Source: Mycolicibacterium doricum
Lineage (GTDB): Bacteria > Actinomycetota > Actinomycetes > Mycobacteriales > Mycobacteriaceae
DNA length: 64,000 nt
NCBI RefSeq assembly: GCF_010728155.1
Contig: NZ_AP022605.1
Coordinates: 3,720,001 to 3,784,000 of the forward strand
Reading direction: 5' to 3'
The translations under genes were made by a program, and so were the position numbers. Each line of letters opens with the position of its first letter. Position 1 is the first letter of the stretch. Under the pieces are notes generated by a model. The model was given only the letters and a program-made list of their open reading frames with translations, did not search any database and was not told where the DNA came from. Below, one piece after another: positions 54,392-62,733 of the stretch.

Positions 54392-55096
54392 CTACCTGTC
54401 CAACATCGCCTGCATCGTGTCGATCTCTGCCTGCTGAGAAGCCGCGATTCTGCGCGCCAACTCGACCGCCGGCGCGAACTGGCCGTTGTCGATCTCCTGC
54501 TGAGCCATCATGATGGCGCCCTTGTGATGCTCGATCATTTGCGTCAGGAAGAGCCGACTCGCCTCCGCGCCCTGCGCGTTCTCAAGAGCAGCCATGTCGG
54601 CGGCCGACATCATGCCGTGTCCGCCGCCGCTCATACCGGGCATGTCACCCATCTCACCGCTGGGCATCTGGTCGCCTGACATGTCGTGGCCTGGCATATC
54701 GTGGCCAGGCATCTCGGTGCCGCTCGGCGCAGGCGTCGACGAAGACGAGACTCCCCACTCCTGGAGCCAACTGCGCATCTGGGCGATCTCAGGGCCTTGG
54801 TCGTTCTTGATCGTGTTCGCGACTGAGACGACCTCGGGATCAATCCCCTGCTTGGCCAGCAGCATGTCGACCATCTCGATCGCCTGCTGGTGGTGAGGAA
54901 TCATCCCTTCAGCGAACGCGACATCCGCGTCGTTATGGGCAGCATCGCTGCCGGCGGCGCTGGGCGAGGCCGACGCTGCTGCCGAGGTGGTGCTCGTCGA
55001 TGTCGGAGAGTCTGTCGTCGTATCCGAACAGGCACTGACGAACAGGGCCGACGCCGCTAACGCCGCGAGCCCAAATCCAAATCCTTGGTGTTGCAT
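54392..55096 (-). CDS. DUF305 lipoprotein
   Basis: The 234-residue product has a lipoprotein signal (ALFVSAC, Cys23) and a Ser/Thr-rich linker. Two DUF305 half-repeats follow with FAEGMIPHHQQAIEM and LTQMIEHHKGAIMMAQQ. Between them is a Met/His-rich stretch that repeats PGHDM and ends with GGGHGMMS. The paired His and the Met/His stretch suggest copper or silver binding outside the membrane. It converges on the histidine kinase gene with 19 bp between stops. Confidence 0.85.
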   Translation of the reverse strand: MQHQGFGFGLAALAASALFVSACSDTTTDSPTSTSTTSAAASASPSAAGSDAAHNDADVAFAEGMIPHHQQAIEMVDMLLAKQGIDPEVVSVANTIKNDQGPEIAQMRSWLQEWGVSSSSTPAPSGTEMPGHDMPGHDMSGDQMPSGEMGDMPGMSGGGHGMMSAADMAALENAQGAEASRLFLTQMIEHHKGAIMMAQQEIDNGQFAPAVELARRIAASQQAEIDTMQAMLDR

Positions 55097-55222
55097 TCGC
55101 AGATCCTTTCCTCGCACACCTTCGTGACACCATGCGTCTTCGTGACATCATGCGTCCACGCGGCAAGCTCTCGCCGCTCCGATCCAGCGTCAAGAATCCG
55201 AGTATGGGTCGGTTCGCGATCC

Positions 55223-55239
55223 GATGAAGATTTGATGAA
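55223..55239. promoter_or_regulatory. direct repeat, possible response-regulator site
   Basis: GATGAA occurs at 55223 and at 55234, 11 bp apart, in GATGAAGATTTGATGAA. OmpR-family regulators often bind direct repeats with this spacing. It lies about 130 bp upstream of the DUF305 gene. Binding by the adjacent regulator is inference. Confidence 0.4.
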
Positions 55240-55380
55240 GTCGTCTCACCGATGCAGCGGGCACGTGCGGTTCGCCTCACGACTTATCGATCGTGGCGCG
55301 AAAGAGGTACGGCTGCGCGACGATCGGTAAACGATCCCATCGAAGTCCGCGAAGAGCAGCCGCGCGAGTCCTAGCTGTAG

Positions 55381-56169
55381 CTAAGGCATTTCCAGCGGTG
55401 CCGGTGCCGGTGCCGGTGCCGGTGCCGGTGCGGGCGCCGCGGGCACCGGTGCGGGCACCAGTTGTGCGGGCAGGGGGTCCCACTGATCCGGCGGCGCGGT
55501 AGGTTCGAGCCCGAGACGGCTGGCGGCGAAATCGACGCCCTGTTCGACGAGACCGTCATAGCCGTACGACGTGTGCGCCGCGAAGTTCAGCCCGTCGGAA
55601 CAGACGAAGTCCTCGGGCGCACACACTTTCAGGGTTTTCGGCTCATACTGGGGGCCGATGACGACGGGCGGTTCGCCGAGGAAATTCATCGCCCTGATGT
55701 TCGGCGTCCCGTAGAGCACGACGGCGGCGACGTGCTCGGCAACGTCGGGCTCCAACGGTTTCGGCACGGTCGCGGGATCGACCCCGTCGGGTACCGCAGG
55801 GGAGGTCACGAAGCCCATCACAGCCGCCCCCTGTGAATACCCGCCCAGGACCATCTTGGTGTCAGGGCACGTGGCGGCCATCGACGTGATGTGGGCACCC
55901 GCGTCCCGAATGCCGTCGATACCCGTGGCCCATTGGTCGGTGGCGGGGTAGTTCACCGGATAGACGCCGAATGATTTCTCGCCGGCACGCTGGCGAAGGG
56001 CATCGACGAACGCTTGCCCCGTCGGTCCGACCCCTGGCGGCTCGCCGGTGCCGCGGGCGAACACCACCTCGACGTCGGGACATGGCTCCGCCGACGCCGT
56101 CGGGGTGCCGACGGCCAACAACATCGGCATCAGCGTGATTGCGGCCGCACTCAGAACATCTACGCGCAC
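55381..56169 (-). CDS. cutinase-family secreted esterase with Pro/Ala tail
   Basis: The 262-residue product has a signal peptide ending near PTASAEPCPD and the cutinase motifs: VVFARGTGEPPGVGPTGQAF, GGYSQGAAVM (nucleophile Ser), the DFVCSDG segment with the Asp and AHTSYGYDG with the catalytic His. The C-terminal 40 residues are a Pro/Ala tail with repeats of PAPA encoded by GCCGGT-type repeats. It is related to the protein at 13.8 kb but clearly distinct and may use the tail to reach the cell surface. Confidence 0.9.
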   Translation of the reverse strand: MRVDVLSAAAITLMPMLLAVGTPTASAEPCPDVEVVFARGTGEPPGVGPTGQAFVDALRQRAGEKSFGVYPVNYPATDQWATGIDGIRDAGAHITSMAATCPDTKMVLGGYSQGAAVMGFVTSPAVPDGVDPATVPKPLEPDVAEHVAAVVLYGTPNIRAMNFLGEPPVVIGPQYEPKTLKVCAPEDFVCSDGLNFAAHTSYGYDGLVEQGVDFAASRLGLEPTAPPDQWDPLPAQLVPAPVPAAPAPAPAPAPAPAPLEMP

Positions 56170-56267
56170 GTTCCGTATCCTTTTCTGGTTCGATCACCTT
56201 GTCAGGCAATGGCAGGCGGTCGTCGACGACCGTGCCACACCGTCCACGTCGCTGTGCCAGCTGGGAG

Positions 56268-56669
56268 TTACTGCACCGACACCAAAGCCGCGGTGAGCGA
56301 CTCATTCGTCGATAGATCGTCACCGACACCGGAGCTGTTCACAAGGCGTGAAGCCGCAGGACCGGCAACCAGTGACCAGAGCACGCCGAAGACGTGCGCG
56401 CTAGGCGTCGATTGCGTACCGGGGCCGCAGGCTCGCGGCGTCGCTGATTGCCCTGCGGTCACGTCCACCAAGAACCACTCACCACACATGTCGTGGCCAA
56501 CCTGATCGAGGAGTTGCTCAGCGTTGGCAGCGTCGACCTCATCGGCGACGGGGAGCAGTCTGCCGGTGCTGCGCTGGTGAGGGGTTAACCGGGCGGCGCC
56601 TGTCTGGTCGCGCAGGGCGGTATCCGCATCGGCCGACTCGACGGCCGGTGATCGTGGCAGTGCGGTCAT
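56268..56669 (-). CDS. degenerate STAS-domain protein
   Basis: From an ATG at 56669 the 133-residue frame contains LLPVADEVDAANAEQLLDQVG, like the EIDxxNA block of anti-sigma-factor antagonist (STAS) proteins, and near the end VLWSLVAGPAASRLV, like the terminal STAS helix. The middle, where the phosphorylated Ser block should be, reads as an unlike stretch (GQSATPRACGPGTQSTPSAH), possibly through compensating frameshifts. It is therefore either a diverged protein or a decaying gene. Confidence 0.4.
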   Translation of the reverse strand: MTALPRSPAVESADADTALRDQTGAARLTPHQRSTGRLLPVADEVDAANAEQLLDQVGHDMCGEWFLVDVTAGQSATPRACGPGTQSTPSAHVFGVLWSLVAGPAASRLVNSSGVGDDLSTNESLTAALVSVQ

Positions 56670-56979
56670 GACATCGACGCCCCCTAGGACCGATGGTCGG
56701 TGCTGCTCGGGTCGGTGCTGCTCGGCTCGCGGGAAAGGAGCCACAGCAGGCCCATGAACAATCGCGGCGGGCTTTGGCTCAACCTCGGCGCATAACCTAC
56801 TCCCAACCGTCAGTGTCGGCAACCGCTGACCAGGCTGAACGGAGGGGTATCGGGCGCTGCCGACACGCCGGGATCCTTGGATCTGTGTTTCATCGTCGCC
56901 ACCACTGCGGAGGAGGTCACGTCGCATCCCGGCCGTCGATAATCTGGACGCCACATCTTACGAGGATCGGGGCCCTCGG

Positions 56980-57205
56980 CGGATGACGTCGTTGTACTGC
57001 CGCGACCCGGACGGTAACCTTGGGCCACGTCGATCGCACGGTCGTTGGTGGCTGGATTCACCAGCGGCCCCCCTCGCCCGATCGACGCGATTCCGTGGAC
57101 GTTTGACCAGGCGACCAGTACCGCGTCCGAGACAGCAGTTGGTCGGATGGCGCCGGCGTCGACGAGTTCCTGTACCCGGGGAACGAACGTGTCGCCTGTG
57201 CGACA
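56980..57205 (-). pseudogene. TetR C-terminal domain fragment
   Basis: Within the 538-base interval 56670-57207 a minus-strand frame reads FVPRVQELVDAGAIRPTAV then SDAVLVAWSNVHGIASI. This resembles the ligand domain of TetR regulators of the type RVQ..VDAG.L...D....A...W...HG..S. No helix-turn-helix precedes it in frame. It is probably a remnant of a regulator similar to the one at 57.2-57.8 kb. The rest of the interval holds nothing I can identify. Confidence 0.35.
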
Positions 57206-57207
57206 TG

Positions 57208-57831
57208 TCAAGGAGGCGGCGGATGAGCGGCCAGGAACACCCGTACGCCTGATTTCACGACGCGTAGGAGCGCGGCATCGCCAAGCGGCTCGCCGGGGCG
57301 GTCGGCCACCCCGGCGGTGAGGGCGATAAGTTGGGCGGCCGCCAACTCTGCGGCCTGTCGGCCCGTCGGAATGGCGATGAGGCCCAAATCGCTCCAACGC
57401 CGCAAATGTTGAGCGATTTCAGCCTTCACCTGGCGTGGACCGGTCCGCTGCCATGCCTCGATGGTCTCGATCGGAATGTGGTCGATATCTGCCCGCACTT
57501 GCCGCACCAACGCGAAATGCAGTGCGGTGTCGGGGTCGGGTCTGGCCCACACTGTCCCAAAGCCGACGAGCGCTGCGTCGATGTCGGTCACGGTGCCGAG
57601 TCGGCGGCGGACGATGTCGATCTGGTGACGCGCTGTGCGGTCGGCACTGGCAACGATGACGGTGTGAAACAGCTCCGCCTTGTCCGCGTAGTGGTTGTAG
57701 ATCGTCCGTGTCGACACCCCCGCTTCCGCAGCGATGGATTCGATGCTCGCGCGTGAGAAGCCGTCGCGGGCGAACACTTTGAGCGCTCCCATGAGCACGT
57801 CTCGTTGCTTGTCTGCCCGGGACCCGGTCAC
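57208..57831 (-). CDS. TetR-family transcriptional regulator
   Basis: The 207-residue product has GALKVFARDGFSRASIESIA followed by AAEAGVSTRTIYNHYADKAEL, a textbook TetR DNA-binding domain, and a C-terminal domain with QLIALTAGVADRPGE. The start is GTG at 57831 (TGSRADKQRDVLMG); an in-frame GTG at 57861 is possible. It follows the oxygenase-like gene on the same strand with 32 bp between. A double palindrome upstream of that gene is a likely target. Confidence 0.85.
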   Translation of the reverse strand: MTGSRADKQRDVLMGALKVFARDGFSRASIESIAAEAGVSTRTIYNHYADKAELFHTVIVASADRTARHQIDIVRRRLGTVTDIDAALVGFGTVWARPDPDTALHFALVRQVRADIDHIPIETIEAWQRTGPRQVKAEIAQHLRRWSDLGLIAIPTGRQAAELAAAQLIALTAGVADRPGEPLGDAALLRVVKSGVRVFLAAHPPPP

Positions 57832-57863
57832 CGGTGGATGATGGCACACTGGTGCGTCGTGGT

Positions 57864-58736
57864 TCACCGGTTGGGACGCGCCCCGGCGTCCTCGTCGAGG
57901 ACCGGGGTGTTCTGGGCGGCGCTCACCCACCATCTTTGGTCGTGGCGTACGAGGGTATAAACCGCGACCTCGGAGAATTGCGCACCTGCATCCGCTCGCC
58001 GCCGAATCTGGGCGACAGCGACTCCCGGGGCCGGACTTCGCCACGACACCAGCTCGAACGTCGACGCTGGCGCAGTCTGTGCGGCCATCAACCGTCGATG
58101 GATGGGTAGCAGCACGTCGACCCCATCGACGACCTCGCCCCGCGGTGTGCCCCACAGGACGTCGGCTGCGAAGGTCTCGTCGTAGACATCGGCGTCGGCA
58201 GTGTCGAGCCCGTCCTGAAGCCGGCTGACGAGATGTTGCACGGCCGCATGGGCTTCGGCGTCGTCTCGATGCAGGACAGGCCGTTTGACGTCGGTTGACG
58301 TCGATGCCGGAGCAGGCCAAGCGGAGCGCCGATCAACCGCGACAACCTGGCGGAACACCGCCACGCGGTCGAGTGTGGCTCCACCTTCGCTCAGCAGTTT
58401 CGCCACCGGTTCGTCGTCACTGCGTCGGGACAACCAGTCGCGATCGGCAGCGCGGTCCGTTGGCGCATGCCGGCCGTCGGAGTCGTCGGTCGCCGCGCGC
58501 CACGCGTCTTCCGACGCCCACTGTGCGACATTGACCATGCGCCGTCCATCGGTGCTGACCATCAGTGCTGCCGACTCGAATCCCGCTCGCCCACTGATCG
58601 TCTCCTTGATTGCACCGGCCACACGGAGCGCCAGGCTCTGCGTCTCTTCGAGGGTTCCGTCAACGGCGAACTCCACCAGCACCGTCACTGGAGCCGCCGT
58701 TGCGGACCCGTCGTCCTCGTGAAGCCTTGCCGTCAC
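57864..58736 (-). CDS. ABM-type monooxygenase fused to a SnoaL-like domain
   Basis: The 290-residue product starts with a ferredoxin-like ABM fold (VTVLVEFAVDGTLEETQSLALRV, then VSTDGRRMVNVAQWASEDAWRAA, both in part). After a linker from about 100 to 155 the C-terminal part (AVQHLVSRLQDGLDTADADVYDETFAADVLWGTPRG in part) is a SnoaL/SgcJ-like cone fold. Such domains act on quinones or small aromatic molecules. Together with the divergent FMN reductase and the TetR gene this looks like an inducible defence against a reactive aromatic compound. The fusion is uncommon. Confidence 0.7.
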   Translation of the reverse strand: MTARLHEDDGSATAAPVTVLVEFAVDGTLEETQSLALRVAGAIKETISGRAGFESAALMVSTDGRRMVNVAQWASEDAWRAATDDSDGRHAPTDRAADRDWLSRRSDDEPVAKLLSEGGATLDRVAVFRQVVAVDRRSAWPAPASTSTDVKRPVLHRDDAEAHAAVQHLVSRLQDGLDTADADVYDETFAADVLWGTPRGEVVDGVDVLLPIHRRLMAAQTAPASTFELVSWRSPAPGVAVAQIRRRADAGAQFSEVAVYTLVRHDQRWWVSAAQNTPVLDEDAGARPNR

Positions 58737-58758
58737 CGATCGCTCCTCAGCTCGCAGC

Positions 58759-58800
58759 TACAACGACCATTGTAGCGGATAACGTACAATGGTCGTTGTA
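58759..58800. promoter_or_regulatory. paired palindromic TetR operators
   Basis: TACAACGACCATTGTA (58759-58774) and its exact reverse complement TACAATGGTCGTTGTA (58785-58800) flank a 10-base spacer. Each arm is itself a palindrome of TACAA and TTGTA around 6 bases. The site lies between two divergent genes, 22 bp from the oxygenase-like start and 30 bp from the reductase start, so both promoters could be blocked by one TetR protein. Confidence 0.75.
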
Positions 58801-58830
58801 CTACTTGGAACGAGATCGAGGTGACCGACG

Positions 58831-59448
58831 ATGCATGCCGACATGGAGCCAGTTGCCTTGCGTCTAGGAGTCATCACCGCCAGCACTCGGCCCAACCGAC
58901 GTGGACCGATGGTCGCGGACTGGGTCGTCCGACAGGCTGAAGCGAAGCTCGCGCATCGTGCAGTTACCGTGGTTGCACTGGACGTCAAGGACTTCGATCT
59001 GCCGCTGCTCGACGAACCAGTTCCTGCCGCCATCGGCGGCTACATACATGAGCACACCAAACGGTGGGCGCAGACGATCGCCGCCCTAGACGGCTTCGTC
59101 ATCGTCACCCCGGAATACAACCACTCCATGCCCGCCTCGCTGAAGAACGCGATCGACTTCCTGTTCGCAGAGTGGAACGATAAGGCCGTCGGCTTCGTCG
59201 GGTACGGCATCGATGGCGGCACGCGCGCAGTCGAACACGCGCGCCTCGCCATGGCCGAGGTCAAAGTGGCGGCGGTTCGCAGCCAAGTGGCACTCGGTCT
59301 GTTCACTGATTTCGCCATCGACGATCCCTCCAAGCCCGGACAATTCAACCCGGGACGTCATCGGGAGGACGTACTGGGACGCATGCTCGACGAACTAGTC
59401 GACTGGGCCGGCGCACTGAAGACGTTGCGGCCAGGCAACGAAGCTTAG
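58831..59448 (+). CDS. NAD(P)H-dependent FMN reductase
   Basis: The 205-residue product has the flavodoxin-like fold of the NADPH_FMN_red family: LGVITASTRPNRRGPMVADWV (phosphate-binding loop), DFDLPLLDEP, and the family mark FVIVTPEYNHSMPASLKNAIDFL. It reduces FMN or quinones with NAD(P)H. It is divergent from the ABM-SnoaL gene across the paired operators and may supply reduced flavin or two-electron quinone reduction. The ATG at 58831 has GAGGTGA upstream; ATG at 58843 is an alternative. Confidence 0.88.
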   Translation: MHADMEPVALRLGVITASTRPNRRGPMVADWVVRQAEAKLAHRAVTVVALDVKDFDLPLLDEPVPAAIGGYIHEHTKRWAQTIAALDGFVIVTPEYNHSMPASLKNAIDFLFAEWNDKAVGFVGYGIDGGTRAVEHARLAMAEVKVAAVRSQVALGLFTDFAIDDPSKPGQFNPGRHREDVLGRMLDELVDWAGALKTLRPGNEA

Positions 59449-59573
59449 TGCGGTTCCGTTGTGGAGGCGGTACGCCGCTCCGGCGAGGTGTGCAGGCTCG
59501 GCGGCTATTGCATGCTCTCGCCACCCCCGCCATCAAGGATGGGGCGATCTAGAAAGTTTGTCCGGCAGCGCAT

Positions 59574-59669
59574 TCAGTAGAATCTAACGAGGAGAACTGG
59601 TGCATAGCCTGATCGGCCACGAACCAACTCGACGTACCAGTCGGCGACGCTGTCCCAGTTCTCGTCCAC
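59574..59669 (-). pseudogene. methyltransferase N-terminal fragment
   Basis: From a GTG at 59669 a 31-codon frame reads VDENWDSVADWYVELVRGRS and then a few more residues before a stop. This resembles the first residues of SAM-dependent methyltransferases (WD..ADWY.ELV). Nothing further of the gene is present. The rest of the 508-base interval 59449-59956 has no gene I can support; a plus-strand frame from 59600 with GAGGAG and TAGAAT upstream is noted but its product resembles nothing and it would run into the ATPase gene. Confidence 0.3.
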
Positions 59670-59956
59670 CGGACCCAGATGGCACCGGTGCGGTGCCGAT
59701 GTCTTCACCGGTTGCGGGTCGTCACCAGATGATGGGCGGTCCGATTGATCTCACTGAGAGTGACAGCCAAGCGCCGGGTGTCTCAGGTTTCGTTGCACAA
59801 GTGCATATGTTGGCTGTGTCGCCGCGCACGGCAAGGCATTACAGGTGTTGCCGGTTGGCCTCATTGACCGGCCAGCTCGCGGTGATGTTGACAATGGTCT
59901 GCTATACGTTTGCGGGCCTGTACTTTCTGTTCGGGGCCTGGCCCAAAGTCTGCTTG

Positions 59957-62080
59957 TCAGCGATCAAGGACGGCGCGGGTGCTCGCCTCGGGCGTCAGGT
60001 CGAGACGGCGCAACAGTTGCGCGTTGAGCGCTACGACGATCGTCGATAGTGACATGAGAATGGCGCCGACCGACATGGGCAGGAGGATGCCGATGGGCGC
60101 CAAGACACCGGCGGCCAACGGGACCGAGATGAGGTTGTAGCCGGCGCCCCACCAGAGGTTCTGCTTCATCTTGCGGTAGCTGGCGCGGGACAGTTCGATC
60201 ACCGACAGCACAGAGCGTGGGTCGGAACTGGCCAGGATGACACCGGCGGAGGCGATGGCGACGTCGGTGCCGGCGCCGATGGCGATGCCGACATCGGCCT
60301 GCGCCAACGCAGGGGCGTCGTTGACTCCATCGCCGACCATGGCGACGTTCTTACTCTCGTATTGCAGCGCAGCGACTTTCGACGCTTTGTCTTCTGGGCG
60401 CACCCCGGCGAACACCCGGTCGATACCGAGTTCCTTGCCTACCGCTGTGGCGACGGCTTCAGCGTCGCCGGTGATCATGACGACTTCGACGCCGAGCTTG
60501 TGCAGCGCATCGACGGCTTCGCGGGATTCCGGGCGGATCTCGTCGGCCAGGCGCAGGCCCCCGAGCACTGCGCCGTCGCGGATGACGTGCAAGATGATGG
60601 CGCCTTCGCCGCGCCACGCGCTGGCGGCGGGGACTTCTCGTGCGCCGAGTTCTTCTAGGAGACGCGGGCCACCCACTCGGATCTCGTGCCCGTCGACAGC
60701 CGCGGTCACACCGACGGCGGGAGAGGACGCGAAGCCGCTGGCGCGGGGCACGGTCAGACCCCGCTCCTCGGCGGCTTTCACGATGGCCCGCGCCAGGGGG
60801 TGTTCACTGTCGGTTTCGGCGGCGGCGGCCAGCGCGAGCACGGTGTCGCCGTCGTCGTCTCCGGTGGTCTCGACGGCGGTCACGGTGGGTTCGCCTTTGG
60901 TCAGGGTGCCGGTCTTGTCGAAGAGCACGGCGTCGACGGTACGCATGCCTTCCAGGGCCAGCCGGTCTTTGATCAAGACACCGCCTCGGGCGGCGCGTTC
61001 GGTGGCGATGGACACGACCAGAGGTATCGCCAGGCCAAGGGCGTGGGGGCAGGCGATGACGAGCACGGTGATCGCTCGCACGACCGAGGCGTCGGGGTCG
61101 CCGACGATCGACCATGCCGCCGCGGTCATGCCAGCGGTGATCAAGGCGAACCAGAACAGCCAGCCTGCGGCCCGGTCGGCGAGCCGCTGGGCACGCGAGG
61201 ACGAGTTCTGCGCTTCGGTGACCAGGCGTTGGATGCCCGCCAGGGCGGTGTCGTCGCCGGTGGCGGTGATCTCGACCCGAAGTCCGGAATCGGTGGCGAC
61301 GGTGCCGGCGGTGACGGAGTCGCCGACACCGCGGGCGACGGGCCTGGATTCGCCGGTCACCATCGACTCGTCCATGTCGGCGCGTCCGTCGACGATCCTG
61401 CCGTCGGCGGGGATGCTGCCGCCGGGTCGGACCACGACGAGATCGCCGACGTGCAGGTCTGCCGGCGACACGGTGATGGTGCGGTCGCCGTCGATCTTCT
61501 CGGCTTCGTCGGGGAGCAGCGCAGCCAGTGAGTCCAGCGCGGAGGTTGTCTGCGCCAGCGAGCGCATTTCGACCCAGTGGCCGAGCAGCATGATGACGAT
61601 GAGAAGGGCGAGTTCCCACCAGAATTCAAGCTCGTGGTGGAGCAGGCCCAGGCTCGCGCCCCATGATGCGAAGAAGGCGACGGTGATCGCCAGTCCGATC
61701 AACAGCATCATTCCTGGTTTGCGAGAACGGATTTCGCTCAGCGCGCCGGTGAGGAAGGGGCGGCCGCCGACGACGTACATCACCGTCCCCAGCAGGGGCG
61801 CAATCCAGCGGGCGCCGGGGAAGTCGGGGACGTCGTAGCCGAGCAGCATCGCGAACATGGTTGAGAACGCGACGACCGGTATGGCGATGATGAGGTTGAT
61901 CCAGAACAGGTTGCGGAATTGGGCCACGTGGTCGCCCCCATGGCCGCCGTGGCCGGTGTGACTTTCATGGCCGTGGTAGTCGGTCCCGGGGTGGGGTGCA
62001 GGGTGTTCGCCGTGGCTGTGGTGGTCGGCGTGCCGACTGATGTGGGATGTTGCTACGGCGTGGTCATCGCGGTTTGTCAT
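59957..62080 (-). CDS. copB: CopB-like heavy-metal P1B-type ATPase
   Basis: The 707-residue product has a His-rich N-terminal tail (about 20 His in the first 51 residues) in place of CxxC domains. The transmembrane metal site is CPH in VIACPHALGL (344-346), which defines the CopB-type subgroup. The phosphorylation site is DKTGTLTKGEP (Asp388), with SEHPLA and GDGVNDAPALAQ. It should export Cu(I), Cu(II) or Ag(I) using ATP. A frameshifted metal-chaperone gene precedes it on the same strand, and a CsoR-type palindrome lies upstream of both. Confidence 0.92.
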   Translation of the reverse strand: MTNRDDHAVATSHISRHADHHSHGEHPAPHPGTDYHGHESHTGHGGHGGDHVAQFRNLFWINLIIAIPVVAFSTMFAMLLGYDVPDFPGARWIAPLLGTVMYVVGGRPFLTGALSEIRSRKPGMMLLIGLAITVAFFASWGASLGLLHHELEFWWELALLIVIMLLGHWVEMRSLAQTTSALDSLAALLPDEAEKIDGDRTITVSPADLHVGDLVVVRPGGSIPADGRIVDGRADMDESMVTGESRPVARGVGDSVTAGTVATDSGLRVEITATGDDTALAGIQRLVTEAQNSSSRAQRLADRAAGWLFWFALITAGMTAAAWSIVGDPDASVVRAITVLVIACPHALGLAIPLVVSIATERAARGGVLIKDRLALEGMRTVDAVLFDKTGTLTKGEPTVTAVETTGDDDGDTVLALAAAAETDSEHPLARAIVKAAEERGLTVPRASGFASSPAVGVTAAVDGHEIRVGGPRLLEELGAREVPAASAWRGEGAIILHVIRDGAVLGGLRLADEIRPESREAVDALHKLGVEVVMITGDAEAVATAVGKELGIDRVFAGVRPEDKASKVAALQYESKNVAMVGDGVNDAPALAQADVGIAIGAGTDVAIASAGVILASSDPRSVLSVIELSRASYRKMKQNLWWGAGYNLISVPLAAGVLAPIGILLPMSVGAILMSLSTIVVALNAQLLRRLDLTPEASTRAVLDR

Positions 62081-62341
62081 GTTTTCCTTGAGTGACTTCG
62101 CCTATCGGTTGACGTGCATTGACCGTGTGGTTCGCAGCCGAACGCCACCGCCAACCCCACCCCCGAAGGCGGCCAACCGCCCTGATGCCTTCACGAGATC
62201 CGTCGGCGTTCACGATCAGCGTCCCAGTCGTCGCGCTGACTTCTACGTTCTGCACGCCGTCGACCTCGCCGACCTCTTCACGGACTGACAGCACGCAATC
62301 TACGCAGTCATCCCCGTGACCGCGTACGTGCTCCTGCTCAC
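62064..62341 (-). pseudogene. HMA-type metal chaperone with frameshift in the CxxC site
   Basis: From a GTG at 62341 the frame reads SRSTYAVTGMT, the usual HMA start, and then hits TAG. In another frame the sequence continues CVDCVLSVREEVGEVDGV and SATTGTLIVNADG, the rest of the domain. Adding one T after ATGACT would restore GMTCVDCVLSV. The C-terminal part (after NADG) is also unlike the family, so a second lesion is possible. A CopZ-like chaperone would normally deliver copper to the ATPase encoded next; here it looks broken. Confidence 0.65.
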
Positions 62342-62361
62342 CTCATACTCCCTTCATCGGT

Positions 62362-62378
62362 ATACCCCAGCGGGGTAT
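62362..62378. promoter_or_regulatory. CsoR-type operator before the copper genes
   Basis: ATACCCCAGCGGGGTAT is a perfect palindrome with 7-base arms and a 3-base centre. It is the class of site bound by CsoR repressors and lies just upstream of the chaperone-copB transcription unit. No CsoR gene with an intact copper site is in the window. Confidence 0.75.
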
Positions 62379-62733
62379 ATGCCAAGCTATACGGGCAGCG
62401 CGCATCTGCGCAAGGTCTGAGATCGTTCTCACCCTGTGGTTCGGCGGACCCTCATCGGCCACGCTCATCACGCTCACACGCGACCAACGGTGGTTGCCAC
62501 CAGATTCTCTGGTTTTCGCCACGGTGGGTGAGATCTACCTGTCAACTCTGATCGACGGCGTCACCACGGGCGTGCAATCTGCTCGCACATCGACGGTATG
62601 CGAAGATCCGAACCGGGTGTCGGCGGCAGTCAGGACTGGCTGAACCTCGCGCTGGCCGACCGGGCCCTGCGGCGCACCGTGGACCCCAGAAAGTAGCCCA
62701 TCATCAACATCTGCCTGACCTGGGGCTCGCGCT
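62379..62733. other. intergenic region with no recognisable gene
   Basis: This interval before the structured IS110-associated DNA contains only short frames. One of 32 codons at 62598-62696 starts with ATG but resembles nothing I know. The exact left end of the insertion element cannot be placed by eye. Confidence 0.5.

Noticed and set aside
55385..55440. GCCGGT repeat array as a possible regulatory repeat.
   Set aside because: It encodes the Pro/Ala tail of the cutinase-like protein in frame.
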